Source of the DNA: Branchiostoma belcheri
Lineage: Eukaryota > Chordata > Leptocardii > Amphioxiformes > Branchiostomatidae
Direction: 5' to 3'
Assembly (NCBI RefSeq): GCF_001625305.1
Contig: NW_017804487.1
Location: forward strand, 327,076 to 391,075
Length of the DNA: 64,000 nucleotides
The stretch's first letter is position 1; every line of letters starts with the position of its first letter. Position numbers and translations under genes: made by a program. Below are positions 47,323 through 60,758 of the stretch, piece after piece. Under the pieces are notes generated by a model. It searched no databases and was not told the DNA's origin. It saw only the letters and a list, made by a program, of their open reading frames with translations.

Positions 47323-47556
47323 TGCCTGCACTTAGGTAGACCTAATAAAGGCACATGTCTACTTTCTCACCGGGGCAGAACAATTATAGCGACCGAAGAT
47401 GCACACTTACGCTGGCCCAGCCTCTATAGTGTACCGGTCGGCCCGGCTTCGGAGATCTCTCTCAACTCCAGACTTCGACAAATTATTGTCCAAAAAAACT
47501 CACATCATATAAATACGACAAGTTTAAAGAGTCCTATATGGTTTGCGCTTTGTCCA

Positions 47557-48637
<1,081 letters not shown>

Positions 48638-48732
48638 CCTGTGGTGCTGTTTGTGAGGACACACAACTCTCCTAAAGTCTGTAGTATCCTCTCCCTGTCA
48701 CAAACAGAGTACCTGCAACATGCACAATTGTT

Positions 48733-48740
48733 GTATATAC
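48733..48740 (-). promoter_or_regulatory. Candidate TATA element of Nk3
   Basis: GTATATAC about 95 bp upstream of the Nk3 ATG. If used, it would start transcription near 48700-48710 and leave a 5' UTR of roughly 65-75 nt. Supported only by position and motif. Confidence 0.3.
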
Positions 48741-51398
48741 ACGTTGGCCTGTTTGGATCTCCGAGGGCCTCCGTAGGACGGCCGAGATTCAACAATATGT
48801 ATTATTCATCTGTAATAATGAAGTACAAATGACGTTTGATAGAAGATTGACAGCACCATAAGGGCCCTGGAGCGATGCTGGGTGGAGATAAAAACATCCC
48901 TGCTTCAGCGAGCCTCGCTATTGGTGGGCCTTGCTATTACACCGAATTGTTGGCGTTTTTAAACGTTTTAACAGCATGTTAAAGTGGCTCGGCCCCACTC
49001 AATTACACACCACGCAATGCAGGTCCTCCCCGCAGGCCGGAAGAAGCTCACCGTGCGAAGAAAGCCTGCCAAGTGCCCTCAATTTGTAACGTAATTGGGA
49101 GGATTTCCACCACAACTCGATCGCACGGAGTTTCAGTACATGCCCCCCTCCCACTAAATTTCATCTTTCAGCATTGACGTCCAATTGTAGCCTCTGCAAT
49201 GGGGGGATTTTTTATATGACCACTCAATGTGCCGATGATTTGCTCACGGATTATTGTCGTGTAGTTGCCAATTGTTTTAGCGTTGTCAAGTCATTATTAG
49301 GTTGTCACCCTGCTATTGAATTAGGGTTGTTTCTTGGCACCTTTTAGCCGACCAAGTCAAATATTGGTCATGGCTAAGCCAGCCCCGTGTCACCATGGGT
49401 AATTGAAGTAATTTCTTTAAAAGCCACAACAAAAAGCGAGTGAGTTAGAGCAGGGGGCGGGCTGGGTGGTCCCAGCCAAATTTTTTTGTGGTCTCAGTCA
49501 AAGATTGATGAGTCGCTTCACTCGGTTGGAGAAGATGCTATCTTTTCCAGCCAATCAGGGCGCGGGAAACACACGTGCTTTAATTGGAGAGATGCCCCCT
49601 CGATATAACCTAGTCCGCCCATTGGTTAATAGATTGTCAACTGTCAATCACCGGCTAATTTACGTTTCACCATAATCCTCGTCCCAAGCGGCCGACGGGT
49701 GTGTCAACAAACATAGCGGCTTATTTTGCCACCATGGTTTTTCCTTTTCTCTCTCGCTACAATCTCCTGTACCCTACCTGCTCTAAGCTATTAGCGGAGT
49801 CTACAGTTTCCAGTCGTTGACCACCGGTCAGTTTTTTTCAGCGCCACGCCACAGCGAGCTCGCCACACAATGCTATCTCCCGTGAAAATCTAGGCACTGT
49901 GGTGCCCGTTAGTCTACCAGTCCACCCGATTGTTGATAGAAACGAAGGGAGAGAAAACCCGACTATTATTGTTACAGAGACACCCTTAGTGGTGTATGTA
50001 GAGAGCAATGCTAAGTACTCTAAGAGGCATTCCTGTTTTTGCACGGGTTTTTGCTCACTCTATGCGGGGGATAATTCCTTCCTCTAGTTGCTACATTTGA
50101 ACAAAAGATCACATAATTTGTCTACCTGAGCTAGCAGGTGGCCACGCCTTCTTATCACGCGGTTATACTCAAGACAAAACAGCGTTATTTTTCGTCAACT
50201 TCCTAACAAAAACACTCTATGTAGGTCAGAAATGCTCTTCAAAAGAGGGCCGCATTAAATCTACAATTCTTCTCTCTAGCTCTCAATCCGAGTTGGTGTC
50301 TGTTCTCTAGTATCAACCACACATGTACTTTATTGATTATAAACTTTTGATATCTTTCTATTCTTTGATCTTGGGCTGGTATCAACGATAGACTGATGTC
50401 TCAGTCATTAAACACACAGCGCTACCATAGCGCTACCATAGGTACAAATGCAAAGACATGAAACAATATTTGTTTAGAGATAGCGCTTCATGTACACTTA
50501 ATGTATATTTTCATTACGATACTTAGAACTTAATCAAATTTCTTCCATTTCTCAACTCCCCATTAAATATTTAATAATCTATAATCAAATGATCAATTTG
50601 AAGTTATATTACGGGCAAAAAAAGGTTTACAAGTTAGAAGAAAAACGCCGGTCCCTTTCTAAAATCTGATAGTTTGGAATTACGTGCCGGCAATTGTTTG
50701 CTATCTGACTTAAGGTCGCGTAGTGGGTCATGGTGGATCAAAAGAACAAATTCCGTAAGTACTTATCTCACTGCCTTATCTTAATGCTAAGTAGATTACT
50801 ACAGAACACTTTTGGGATCTTAAGTCTTTCTTTCTTCTGACCTTTTTTCAAAGATCTCTGTTAAGATACAGCGTCAAATTTAAGATAAAACTATTACCGC
50901 ACGGTTTGAAAAAAAACTGTTGTTTTCATTTCACAATTCATTTTGTAACAACAATAATAAGAATAATTAGTTGATGCAAAAAGGTCAGAATGAACGGAAA
51001 ATAAAAGAAAAGAAACACGAACCAGTAGGAAAACAAGAATGAATGACTGAATGAATCTGAATGAATGAATGAATGCAGATATTCTTTTCACCTGTTTCGC
51101 GTTTTTTTCTTTCTGACAGATATCTGTTTATAGCAAGACGTCAGGGCATTGGAATGTCATTGTGTTCACCTGTGTTTTTATCTGGATACACCTTACCCTA
51201 TCACCGCCTGTGTTCTGGCGACAGTTCGGGTCAGGCTCTTAAATTGTGACCCAGCTTCTAGATCTGGGTCCAAGGTTGGGGAGAGTATTATGGGATGCCG
51301 TTTGTTTTAGCTAGACCGCTGCAAGGTGTGAATGTTCCTCAGCGCCCTCGTGCGACAACTTCAAGTCTTTCTTGTCTGGCGCTCTCCTGGCCAGTGTC
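48741..51398. other. Repeat-free 5' flank of Nk3
   Basis: Contains CAAGTG at 49070-49075, several AATTG cores between 49090 and 49400, CCAAT at 49550 and ATTGG near 49620 around CACACGTGCTTTAATTGG. Probably regulatory; no gene recognised. A/T-rich after 50.2 kb. Confidence 0.4.
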
Positions 51399-51630
51399 GG
51401 CTCGAATTAGCCTTTACCAGGCTTCGGGAGGCGGCTGGAAAGAGTAGAAATCGGTCAAATAGAGAGATAACATACCGAGGGAGTTGGTCCGCGAGAAAGT
51501 ACATTTTTACCGCAAACTGTTCTCTCCAGCAGACCAACTCCCTTGGCATGCTATCTCTCTATAGTATTTGGCCGATTTCTACTACTCTTTCCAGTCGCCT
51601 CCCGAAGCCTGGTAGAGGCTAGGCTCAACC
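51399..51630. mobile_element. Foldback transposon P2
   Basis: Element 51408-51621 (214 bp), ends TAGCCTTTACCAGGC and GCCTGGTAGAGGCTA, arms about 90 bp. Flanking 9-mers GGCTCGAAT and GGCTCAACC match at 6 of 9 positions, a decayed 9-bp target duplication. Confidence 0.85.
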
Positions 51631-53606
51631 GATTTAGGAGTAGTTTGTTCAGCAAGTGTCTACCGTAAAAAAAAAGGCGCGCATGCGCGTCTGTTTGAAA
51701 ACACAACCCTGAAAGAAAGTATAGTCGTTTATCAAAGAATAGATCTAGAGAAAATTTTGCCTTTGTGGGCAGGAGGCAGAACCGAGCATCCTCCTTGAAA
51801 CAAAGACGGTCTGAGGTTTGCGGTGTCGTCTGTCAATTATCCCCACCGTGATACCTTGCACTTACGGGGACAGGAAGGGCTCGAGTCGGCATGTCCGACT
51901 CTAACAAGAGGAACCTTGGGAGAGTGAGCCAGCCTGTCGCCGTCTGTATTTACCTTAGTCAATATCCCATGCAGCACTGCCGTTTTAAATGCACCTTAGG
52001 CTGGGCTAAGGCCAGATAACTTGGAATGGGCTATTAGCAAACATCATCTAATACCCCTAACCTCCCGCTACACGTACACTGACTCCCGCTAACCAAGATT
52101 TTGTTACATATTCCGATCTTCGTGTTTTGTTTTGTTTTTTAGTAGGGGAAAACAGCGTGGTTTTGTCCTGGAATTCGTCCAGATGACAATCGTAGACCAT
52201 AGCGGACCAACCCGTCATTCAAACACGTCAATGCTGGTGCGTACACCCCGCCCTCTCAATAAAAATGCTAGCCGATCACTGGTATATATGCGGCCGTGGA
52301 TCTGACTTCACCAGGCGGGGGATTGACACAGATATACCGGCGTGGTCCGTACGTGGCATGCGGCGGTGTCGCACAGGACAACCGACCCTTCAGCTCTGAC
52401 AGGCGGACAACCTCCCGCCTCAATGGCTCCATTTTCCCCTGCTGTCAATCTTGACATCTTCATTTGTTCTCCCCAGGGAACGGTGGCAATTTTTAGCTCC
52501 CCTCCCTAGCCTATATGGTCTCAAGTGGTTAGTAATATGCGAGTCAGCTCATTTCTGGGCGTGGAAGTTTGTGTGGACCACTTTGGGTCCTTGCGGCGAC
52601 CACACAGCAAGGCACGTACTAGCCAAGTGATTGACCAATGCATGTGCGGGTGTGGACGCTCCTGACATCACAACATCATCTGCACAATACGGAGATAATG
52701 TGAGGGGGATTTAGATACATGTGTTCTGCACTCTACCCCGTCATACATGCTTGGCATTATGTTGTATGGTTGTCTACTCTCATTTCGCGTTTGTCGTGTG
52801 TTTGTCGCACGTTTGTCGCACGTTGACCCACATTTTCGCATCATACCTCCAACTAGTAACGTAACGAAACAGCGATCGCAGAAAACTAAACTCGACTCAT
52901 GAATTTGCGGTGTTTGTTTTTCTCGTCAGAATGTCGTGTGAACTTGTTGTTACAGCGCTTCTACAGTCACTTCAAGCGGCCGTGACTCTGAATTTCAGCC
53001 GGTTTAAAAGCGGGCGCTCGGAGCGATCCACACAGCTGTACTCCTGTAAAACAGTTTAACTCCGCGCCCTTGTGTCCCCGTGTCACTTTGCGCTCTGAAA
53101 AGGCGAGTTTAAGTTACCGCAGTCTGACCCTTGCTATTTTCCCCCACTTGGTATTTATGGCCCCGTACATGCCACCCTCTGTATTTTCATTTCCACCCAA
53201 AATGAGAACACAGGCCATGCGCGCGGGATAAACTTTCGCTCGGTCATTCCCTTCCTACAAAAATTCTTCACATTTTCTTGAGCTAAGGTGTCTTTGCGGG
53301 GAGCTAGTTTGAACTTCCTGTGGTCGGCTGGGATATCACCGTGTGAATTATTGCTTTTCTGGGTTCTTAGTCCCGATTTGGTAACCGTTGGAGGCACGCC
53401 GTATATGCGGGCGGGTATTCTAAACAGGCGATGGAGGCGGAGAAGTTTTTCTACGTGTTGACATCGTTTGTTTTACAATGAGACAGCCGCGCAAGTGCAA
53501 GTGCTAGTGTTACTCCCGAGCATGGCCTGCTGCCGCTCGCCCGGCCACACACACCAGCCTCCAGCCCTAACAACCAATCACCGTCTGACCACCCTTGGAG
53601 CTGTAG
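51631..53606. other. Repeat-free block between Nk4 and Nk3
   Basis: Holds the NK-core cluster listed separately and a TATA-like GGTATATATGCGGCC at 52281, which could start an unannotated transcript. No protein recognised. Confidence 0.4.
52521..53503. promoter_or_regulatory. Cluster of six NK-homeodomain binding cores between Nk4 and Nk3
   Basis: Cores: TCAAGTG 52521-52527, CAAGTG 52624-52629, CACTTCA 52968-52974, CACTTG 53145-53150, and two abutting CAAGTG at 53492-53497 and 53498-53503. The block is repeat-free, moderately GC-rich and about 4-5 kb upstream of Nk3. A random hexamer is expected about once per 2 kb on two strands. Tinman binds T(C/T)AAGTG and activates bagpipe in flies; the block is a candidate Nk3 enhancer (inference). 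Confidence 0.4.
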
Positions 53607-53842
53607 AACACCCCAAATCGTCATAATTATTAAAAAAACATTCTCAAAAAAAAGAAGAAAAAATATCTAATCGTAAAATGCGTCAAAGTACGAAACAAAG
53701 TAGTGAAATAACTTGGAGAAAACCCCAAATCGTCATAATTATCAAGAAAACATTCTTAGGAAAAGAAGAAAAATAAAATATTCGTCCGTAAAATACGTCA
53801 AGTTTTACAAGAACGAAACAAATGTCAAAGTAGTGAAATAAA
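53607..53842. repeat. Tandem direct duplication, period about 115 bp
   Basis: ACCCCAAATCGTCATAATTA occurs at 53612 and 53724; both units then have AAACATTCT, AAGAAGAAAA, CGTAAAAT and AAAGTAGTGAAATAA. Confidence 0.85.
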
Positions 53843-53869
53843 TCACAACAATGTTCACAACAAGTCTGT

Positions 53870-54035
53870 TAGAAATTTTATACTGTTATTGATGGATTCT
53901 AGCCTAACGTGGTACTTGTTAGCCTATTAATAAGTTATATTGTGTGTGTTTAATTTGTGTATCTTTCGGCACCCGATATCAGCCATGCTGCCTGGGTGGC
54001 CATTGTATTGCCTCGTTGCAATTGAAATAAAATAA
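53870..54035 (+). mobile_element. LINE or SINE 3' tail with (AAATA)n
   Basis: GCCTCGTTGCAATTGAAATA followed by AAATA repeats. Confidence 0.5.
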
Positions 54036-54444
54036 AATAAAAATTGTTCCTTGATAAATTCGAAACAAGTAAGGTCTAAGGTCGATTCTTATTTTGAGTG
54101 TGAAAACAAAGCCAGCAGTTAACAATACATAGAAAAGGCAAAAGTGCAAAAAGGAAAGTTTACAGAAAATGCTCGGAGCCTGTTGTATCTTTCAGCTCAG
54201 AACAGCAAATAAACTTCTTCAGATTCGGATCAGTGCGACACATTACAAATGTACAATTGCTGTTATAAATGTAACATTTAAAAATCTAGTTTGGTACGAA
54301 TCGTATTGTGAAAGTCGTTGACTAGTTCTGTGTGACTTACTTAAATTGGCTGGTTGTGGAGGTGTAATGTTGCAAAAAATTCGTCGACATACGAGTACCA
54401 ATTTGCAAAACAAAAGTTACATGTGTGTTTGTGCCTGCTTCGCA

Positions 54445-54448
<4 letters not shown>

Positions 54449-54518
<70 letters not shown>
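54449..54518. repeat. (GT)35 microsatellite
   Basis: 70 bp without interruption. Confidence 0.97.
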
Positions 54519-54521
<3 letters not shown>

Positions 54522-54697
54522 GGTCGGATCGCTAGAATTCGGCAAAACAAAGAAATAATTGGCCAGGAGAGTCAATCCAAAAGAAAGTTAATTTTCCTCT
54601 CCAAAGGTACAAATGAAGTCAACGGTGACAAAATTCTCCTGACCAACTATGATATATATTTGGCTACATTTTTCTGCTTTTTTTTTTGCACCAGCGG

Positions 54698-54880
54698 AAA
54701 AAAAATTAGTCTCCACCAGACTCCTTTTGCAGGCTGAATAAATCGTAGAAATCGGCCAAAAAAGGGGATTGGACCCTCTATGGCCGGCTAACTCCTCTGG
54801 CCAATTATATCCCCTTTTTAGGCCGATTTCTACGACTTATTCAGCCTGCAAAAGGAGCCTGGTGGAGACTAGAAAAGAAT
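54698..54880. mobile_element. Foldback transposon P3
   Basis: Element 54707-54871 (165 bp), ends TAGTCTCCACCAG and CTGGTGGAGACTA, arms about 65 bp. Flanking 9-mers AAAAAAAAT and GAAAAGAAT match at 7 of 9 positions. Confidence 0.85.
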
Positions 54881-55087
54881 TTAGTGGAGGCTACCGGGAC
54901 GCCCATGTTGAGCCCAGGGGGTTTGTGCGTGCGCTGAAGCCCGTAAAATCTCGAGGGTAATTAGGAAGAATGGGTGGGCGGGAAAACACTTCATTCATGG
55001 GGCTATCCGAACGCTCGAGTGGACGGTGTAATCACACTGGATTGCTCATTTTGCGGTGCGTACGTATGAGTCACCGCTACAGGAAAC
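54881..55087. other. GC-richer single-copy patch
   Basis: Nothing recognised. Confidence 0.4.
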
Positions 55088-55450
55088 CGGTGCAATTTCA
55101 GGACGGCAAAACAAAAAAAAATATTCTTGAGGACGAAATCTGTTTGATATTGACATTTGCTGCAGTTTCTTAGCACATTTTCATCATCATTTCATACTTT
55201 AAGAGTTTGGAATAGTCCAGAAACCAGCTAGGTGAGGAATCCCTTTATTTTTTTTTGTAGAGCCAGTAAATAAATAACTAGAACTAGCCTATGATACGAA
55301 ACAAGCAAGCGCCATCGACATCACATTTTTGCCTCATAATAGATACCAGTATGTTATGGTTGTTACTTACTACATTTTAACAAATAGACCAAGAAATTGA
55401 CTTTAAAAAATGCAGTTTCACCGTCCTGAAATTGCATTGGATGCCTTTGA
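55088..55450. mobile_element. TTAA-type short transposon, type A
   Basis: GCAATTTCAGGACGGCAAAA at the left; CCGTCCTGAAATTGCATTGG then ATGCCTTTGA at the right, where TTAA has changed to TTGA. The inverted ends are clear even though the outer left 12 bp are lost. Confidence 0.8.
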
Positions 55451-55499
55451 TATCGACGTATCTTCTTGTACATACAGTACAATCTTAGCCTGTTACAGG

Positions 55500-55885
55500 T
55501 ACAAACATACGTACAGACAAGTATAATATTTAAACATTGCAAACTTCGAACATCGCAGAGCCATGTGTAAACTTCGCATTAGTGACCATCCCTTACGTAT
55601 AGAATCCGGCAGGCATAGCCGTACCCCTCTGAAAGATAGAACGTGCGAATTCTGTAATCAGACAAACTATGTAATCATGTTTCCAAATGTTTCAAAAAGA
55701 GAGAAGAAAGGGCAACTAGCAGTAGATGATAGGTAGTATATAGTATTGATATGATGTATAAATTCCTAGCAATTAGCATTAGAATATAGCGTTCCAGTAT
55801 GCAATACTCATGTTTTGCATACTGCATGTCCTCTTGTGCATTTAGCCCATCTGGGCAAGAACATGCAATAAAGATTCATATCATA
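55500..55885 (+). mobile_element. CR1/L2-like LINE 3' end, internally deleted
   Basis: One frame reads CKLRISDHPLRIESGRHSRT and TCEFC, parallel to the 17 kb copy, then skips to the KKREK region and a tail CATGCAATAAAGATTCATAT. Confidence 0.75.
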
Positions 55886-56749
55886 TAAAAACAGTGAGCT
55901 ATTTAATTGTCAATTGAAGTGTGCTGAACAAGGACAGCCACTCCATATAGTGAATTGTACATATTGGTTCTGATCTGCCAAAAACAAATACGGATTTTGT
56001 TCGGTTGAAAACAATACTACTACTTCTTGCATATCCTCAATTGCTTAGTGGTAAAGAATCGAATCAAAAACTGCACTTAAGATAGAAACAATTTAACTGG
56101 TAGGCAACAGCTTTTCTCGATATTGTGGTCAATTTTCCCATACATATAACGTTATACCGTACCAGTATTCTAGTTTATCGAAGGTAGCATTGATATGTTA
56201 CGTCCCATATTTTGATGAATTACAACAGCATTTAACATAAATATCAGCATTAAATATCAATAAACGGCTAGTGAAACAATCAATTGTATACATTAGCCCT
56301 GTAATATCATGCTATATAACTGAATTATTATTTTTTTATTCTAAACATATCCAACCCCACTTACTGCATACGCCATGATACTATCTTTTAAACCTACATC
56401 TAATAATACATTTATTCAAATCAGTAATGAACACAGAAGAATAATAATTTGAAGAAGAAATATACACTAAAGGTACCTATGATTGTGTCGTTTTGAATGT
56501 TCCCAATAGTAGTACAATGAGAGATTTTCACACACCAGAGGGTTTCAGACCTAAAACTACCGGTGCAGCGTCCTTGGTACGAGCGTAAAATATCATAGCA
56601 CTCATTCCATGGAGACAAAAAGTACTACATGTACTGTACTTGCTTCTTGTTTTGAAGAACATCATCAGTAAAGAACTTTCAAACAACTCCAAAGACATAG
56701 AAGAAATACTATTCGCGGTTCATGAACTGAAATACATGTTTAGCGTTAG
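55886..56749. other. A/T-rich non-coding sequence
   Basis: Nothing recognised. Confidence 0.5.
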
Positions 56750-56757
56750 TACGACAT

Positions 56758-56825
56758 ACGTAAGCTGGTGTGTTACGCCGAAGGGCGCTTATACCGGCTA
56801 TACTGATACAGATATACTAGTAACA
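56758..56825 (+). mobile_element. CR1-like LINE 3' unit, single copy
   Basis: AAGCTGGTGTGTTACGCCGA with GGCGCTTATACCGGC and ACTGATACAGATA. Only the extreme 3' end remains. Confidence 0.7.
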
Positions 56826-58879
56826 TAGCGAACGCACGTACACGATTTTACCACCAGTTTCAATGCACGACGCTTGCACAAGGTTGTTGTTGACTGCTCA
56901 AAACGTGTACCAGTATCACTGATTGCCCAGAATATTGACCTTTGTTGCCCTGACATAATTAGAACTATGGTAGATTATTAGGTCTGCTGCCCAGAAGAAC
57001 AATGTATAGGTGGCAGGAAAAGGCATGTTAATGTTTTGTTTATGACGTCTGCCTGCTTCAAATTGACCTTGTAAAATAGGGGTGACCGGTTTTATGTCAG
57101 CCAATCTTGGCAGAAAAGTGTCCTGCAGATTTACTGTATACCTGAGTCCTTTAGTCCACAGACACATCAAGTAGGTTGTTAATAACAGCCATTGCCGCTA
57201 ATGTGTGTGGGAGATAGAGACGGGCTAGTTTACAAGCAAAGGGAGGTCGAGATTTGCACACACGATAGGGACTCCATTAGCGATCTTTCGCCCTTACGGG
57301 TGCGTGTGTGTACGGGGTATCTAAGTGGGGGCCCCGCTCAACCAGACAAGGCCTTCCCCTGTCGTACCACACCGCGGTAGGTCTGCTACAGACGTAACCC
57401 CCAACTCGCCCACAGACAGTAGCGTCTTTATTCTCTCACTCAAACACACACTGAAGATGATACAGTAACACAACTGAGGAAACTCACAGTATAACTCTGT
57501 TTTAAGAAAAATTGCAATTCCTAAAGGCACATACGAAATGGAGAAAAACAACAATAAAAACACGAACCTGAAATTCCTTCCTGTAAATGAAATTTATTGA
57601 AACAGAAGGACGGAAAGCATGCACTTGTACATGCCTGGGTGATGACAAGTCGCTTGTGTTGAACGTGAGAGTTATCCGGGCCACCATGGATGGACATGGC
57701 GGACGGGGCCGTACCCTTGCACCGGAGAAAGACCGATGAGTCCCCGGGGAAGTGGCCCGCAGGTCCGGCGGGAGGGGCAGGGTGCTCGCGTGGTCCTTGA
57801 CGACAGGATCAACTGTCAAGTCTGTAGCAGCGATGGCTCAATTCTACTTCAGAATTCGTCACAGAACAAACTCTCTCTCAAGGTTCTTCTCAATAGCCGA
57901 ACTCCACCGTTTAACTAAAGCATTTAGTTCAGAATATGGCCTAAAGCTTTCAACGCTGAATAAATTCGTATATACATTGATCATTGATCATTGTCAACAA
58001 CCAAGCACATAATCAGTAGTTGTGATAGAGAACAGAAATTAATATCTGTTTATGAACATATCTGTCTGTACTATGGTCAATTATGTATACTGTATGTTCG
58101 TGGTTAGGAGAGTATGGTTAAGTACATGTATCGTGGTAGAAAATAATCTTTTATGGGAAATGTAGTAGGGACCAATGTGGTCCTGTACGGTCGAAAATTT
58201 AAACAGTTAAGAAGAAGACATGGCGTTATTTTACTTCATAGATTATAGATTATATACAGTTTGCTTTTCATCCAACACAAACAAGGAATAGATCGAATTA
58301 TCTATTGAAAATGGTGCTTTGATTTTTCACAGTGTATGAAAGACAAAAAAGGAAGAAAATCAACCACGCACGATTTCCTTCTCATTTTTTAAAAATGCTC
58401 AAAGGGAAGCAGACAGTCCAAAAGCCAAGCATGTTAGGCACTGAATACGTAAGCTGATAAATTTTTCGTATAAACGAATGCTAGACACCACGTAGCGACA
58501 CATATATGCTTGTTAATTAGTCTCAATTGATTCTAGTAGTACTTTCTACATTTGTTAAGAAACCAAATTGCTGCAGCAAAAGAACGTTTTTATGGTCTAC
58601 TAAAATATAGCGAGCAAAAAAAAATGTCTGACAGTGTTGTTTTTTTGCCGATCAAAAACGGCTAGAGCTTCGTTGAGAAGTAACACGTCTCCTCCTTTAC
58701 TTTCACGGATGTCACTGGGAGGAAAGAGTGGAAAAATTTACAAACAGGACAGACACGCCGGACCACCCTGCGAAGTTTAGGGAATGCCGCCACGCACTGC
58801 CAAAGATTGAAACCAACGCCTGTGACTCAAACAATTGCTACAAAATTGCGTAGGAAGATAATACAGGACCTGTTTGCTC
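56826..58879. other. Repeat-poor sequence downstream of Nk4
   Basis: 57.64-57.80 kb is GC-rich (GGACATGGCGGACGGGGCC) with short open frames on both strands that I do not recognise. No repeats of the families above. Confidence 0.4.
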
Positions 58880-59062
58880 TCAAACTCCCGCCAGATACTG
58901 ATCTAGGTGACTAGTATATACGTCTACTGGCAGACTGTGGGTAGAACCGAATCTTTGTTGGGATATGTTAATGGAGGTAGCGGGGTATGACAGCCCGAGT
59001 GACAACAAAACGAACGCCGGTGCCCATACTGTCAGGAAAGCCTCTGCAAATACGGCGGCCAT
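58880..59062 (-). CDS. Hypothetical 60-aa open frame with signal-peptide-like start
   Basis: ATG at 59062 in a strong Kozak context (GACATGG). The peptide begins MAAVFAEAFLTVWAPAFVLL, a short N-region followed by a hydrophobic stretch to about residue 25, then a polar part with two possible N-glycosylation points (one NIS). It ends at a stop at 58880; it could be a first exon, as TATAC and GTAGAC donor-like sites lie near its end. No homolog recognised; it may be chance. Confidence 0.2.
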   Translation of the reverse strand: MAAVFAEAFLTVWAPAFVLLSLGLSYPATSINISQQRFGSTHSLPVDVYTSHLDQYLAGV

Positions 59063-60758
59063 GTCAGCCACGCGCCGCGACTGTGTCACACCTTGCACCT
59101 TGATTCTAACCACCCGCGTACGGCCCTGAACCGGGGATCAAGTCTATCCAGACCCGAAGGCTGTTACACTGGACCACCCTGGGTGCAGACATATGTATTT
59201 TCAACTTTCAACAATTACTAGTACTCCCTAAACTACCACTTGAGTTGTACTCTACGTGGCTACACCGTTTGAAAAAAAAAGGTAAACACGATGTTTGTGT
59301 AAGATTTGAACCACTACGCCAACATTTCTGTGCGTAAACCTGCGCTTGAAACGATCTTTTTGGGCGCGATGGTACACCTGTGTTAACATGGATTTGATTA
59401 GATTTAGTTTCTTGAAATTACAGTGAAGGATTTTTCGTTTTTAATGTCTGAACAGGCGGTTGAGTAGACAAGCATTTGTTGCTGTGTTGTAGGCTTGATC
59501 GCCCATGTCACAGCCTTTTGTGTTCACAGAGCCTTAACCTAATCACGGTTTTACTACTGACAAAAACCAGGATTCAAAAACCATTAGCATTGTCTTAGAA
59601 CGAGAAAATCTTTTTATTCCCTACACAGCCTTACTGCATTTCTTAAATATCGTCACTAGACTGCCATTTTTATATAAGTCAACTCTCCTGTACATAAAAA
59701 CTTTACAGCTTTTTTTACGTAACATGAACAAAAACGACAAGTACACATGAATAGGGTTTCCTGTCAAGATTTGAGTCAACAAAGAAACTATCGTCCGATT
59801 CTCCTGTCAGTTTGTCGTCACTGACGGAGTCTTATCTTGACGAGAGGGTTGTAGAGCCGTCCGTGAACGAAAGGAAAGTTTGGACACAGTGTCTCAAGAG
59901 CTTTCCTCTTAAGGCATGTGTTTTATGTCCGTCAGGCGGGTTAAGGGAGAGCCTGGCCTTGCTCACCTACCATCTTCACGCTGTATATCTCTCCTCTCTA
60001 TACGGACTAGAGCTCAATTACTCCAGTACAACCACACAGAAGGGTTTTATATCTCCTCGTTCGTTTAGACAAGTAAAACGGGAGCGTTTCTGAAAAATGG
60101 GATTCACAATAAGCTACGAACATGTTTCTATAACTGTAGAAAATTGTAGATATCGGAAAATTTTCTGTGCCACAAAATGTTTGAGTTTTTTTTGAGACAG
60201 CAGTCTGTGAGATGTTTTCTCTCAGTTTTACTGACAGCGTGTTGGGGGCAGCTTGTCTAAATCTGGCGGGATATCCACAAAGGAGTTAGTCCAGCGGAAG
60301 TAGGAAAAACAGTTCTTAATCTTCTTTAACCGCCTCAGAAAACAACCCTGCTTTAGTGTGTCATGTCTCTGCAAAATTATATACACAATAAGTCCCTGAA
60401 ATCTACTGTAGGCCCTATGCTGTAACAAATAATATCTTATACTTTTAAGTAGGAAATAAATAGCACAAAGTACATATGGTACGCCTGAACTTGAGGTTAG
60501 ACCTTATATACGATAGTATGATCATGATGGCCCTTTTGGCACTTACGAGTTCAAGTCTCTCATCTGGTCACAGGCGATTTTCCCTCTCAAGAAATCAGAC
60601 GACGTTTTGTTTTTTCCTCAGCAGCAACACGAAACAACATTTTCTGTCAGTCAAACGTCCTGGCGCGAGTTTTTGTAGGAGTCCGAGCTGTGCAGAGGTG
60701 GGTCCCTCTGTAAAACGGGTTGCAACAGTGGTGGGATGTGAAGTTGTGTGTTTGACAG
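59063..60758. other. Putative Nk4 3' UTR and downstream flank
   Basis: No repeat, no recognisable protein. 60.1-60.5 kb is A/T-rich; 60.5-60.76 kb is probably 3' UTR. Confidence 0.4.
59613..59618 (-). terminator. Candidate polyadenylation signal of Nk4
   Basis: First AATAAA on the minus strand after the Nk4 stop, about 1.14 kb away. It would imply a long 3' UTR; a variant signal closer to the stop is equally possible. Confidence 0.25.

Noticed and set aside
57640-57820. GC-rich patch with open frames on both strands
   Set aside because: None shows domain features and starts are non-ATG or weak; kept only as flank sequence.
59090-59180. tRNA-like look of a stretch with a GGTTC-type box
   Set aside because: B-box is incomplete and no acceptor or anticodon stem can be formed. 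No credible tRNA gene was found in the window.
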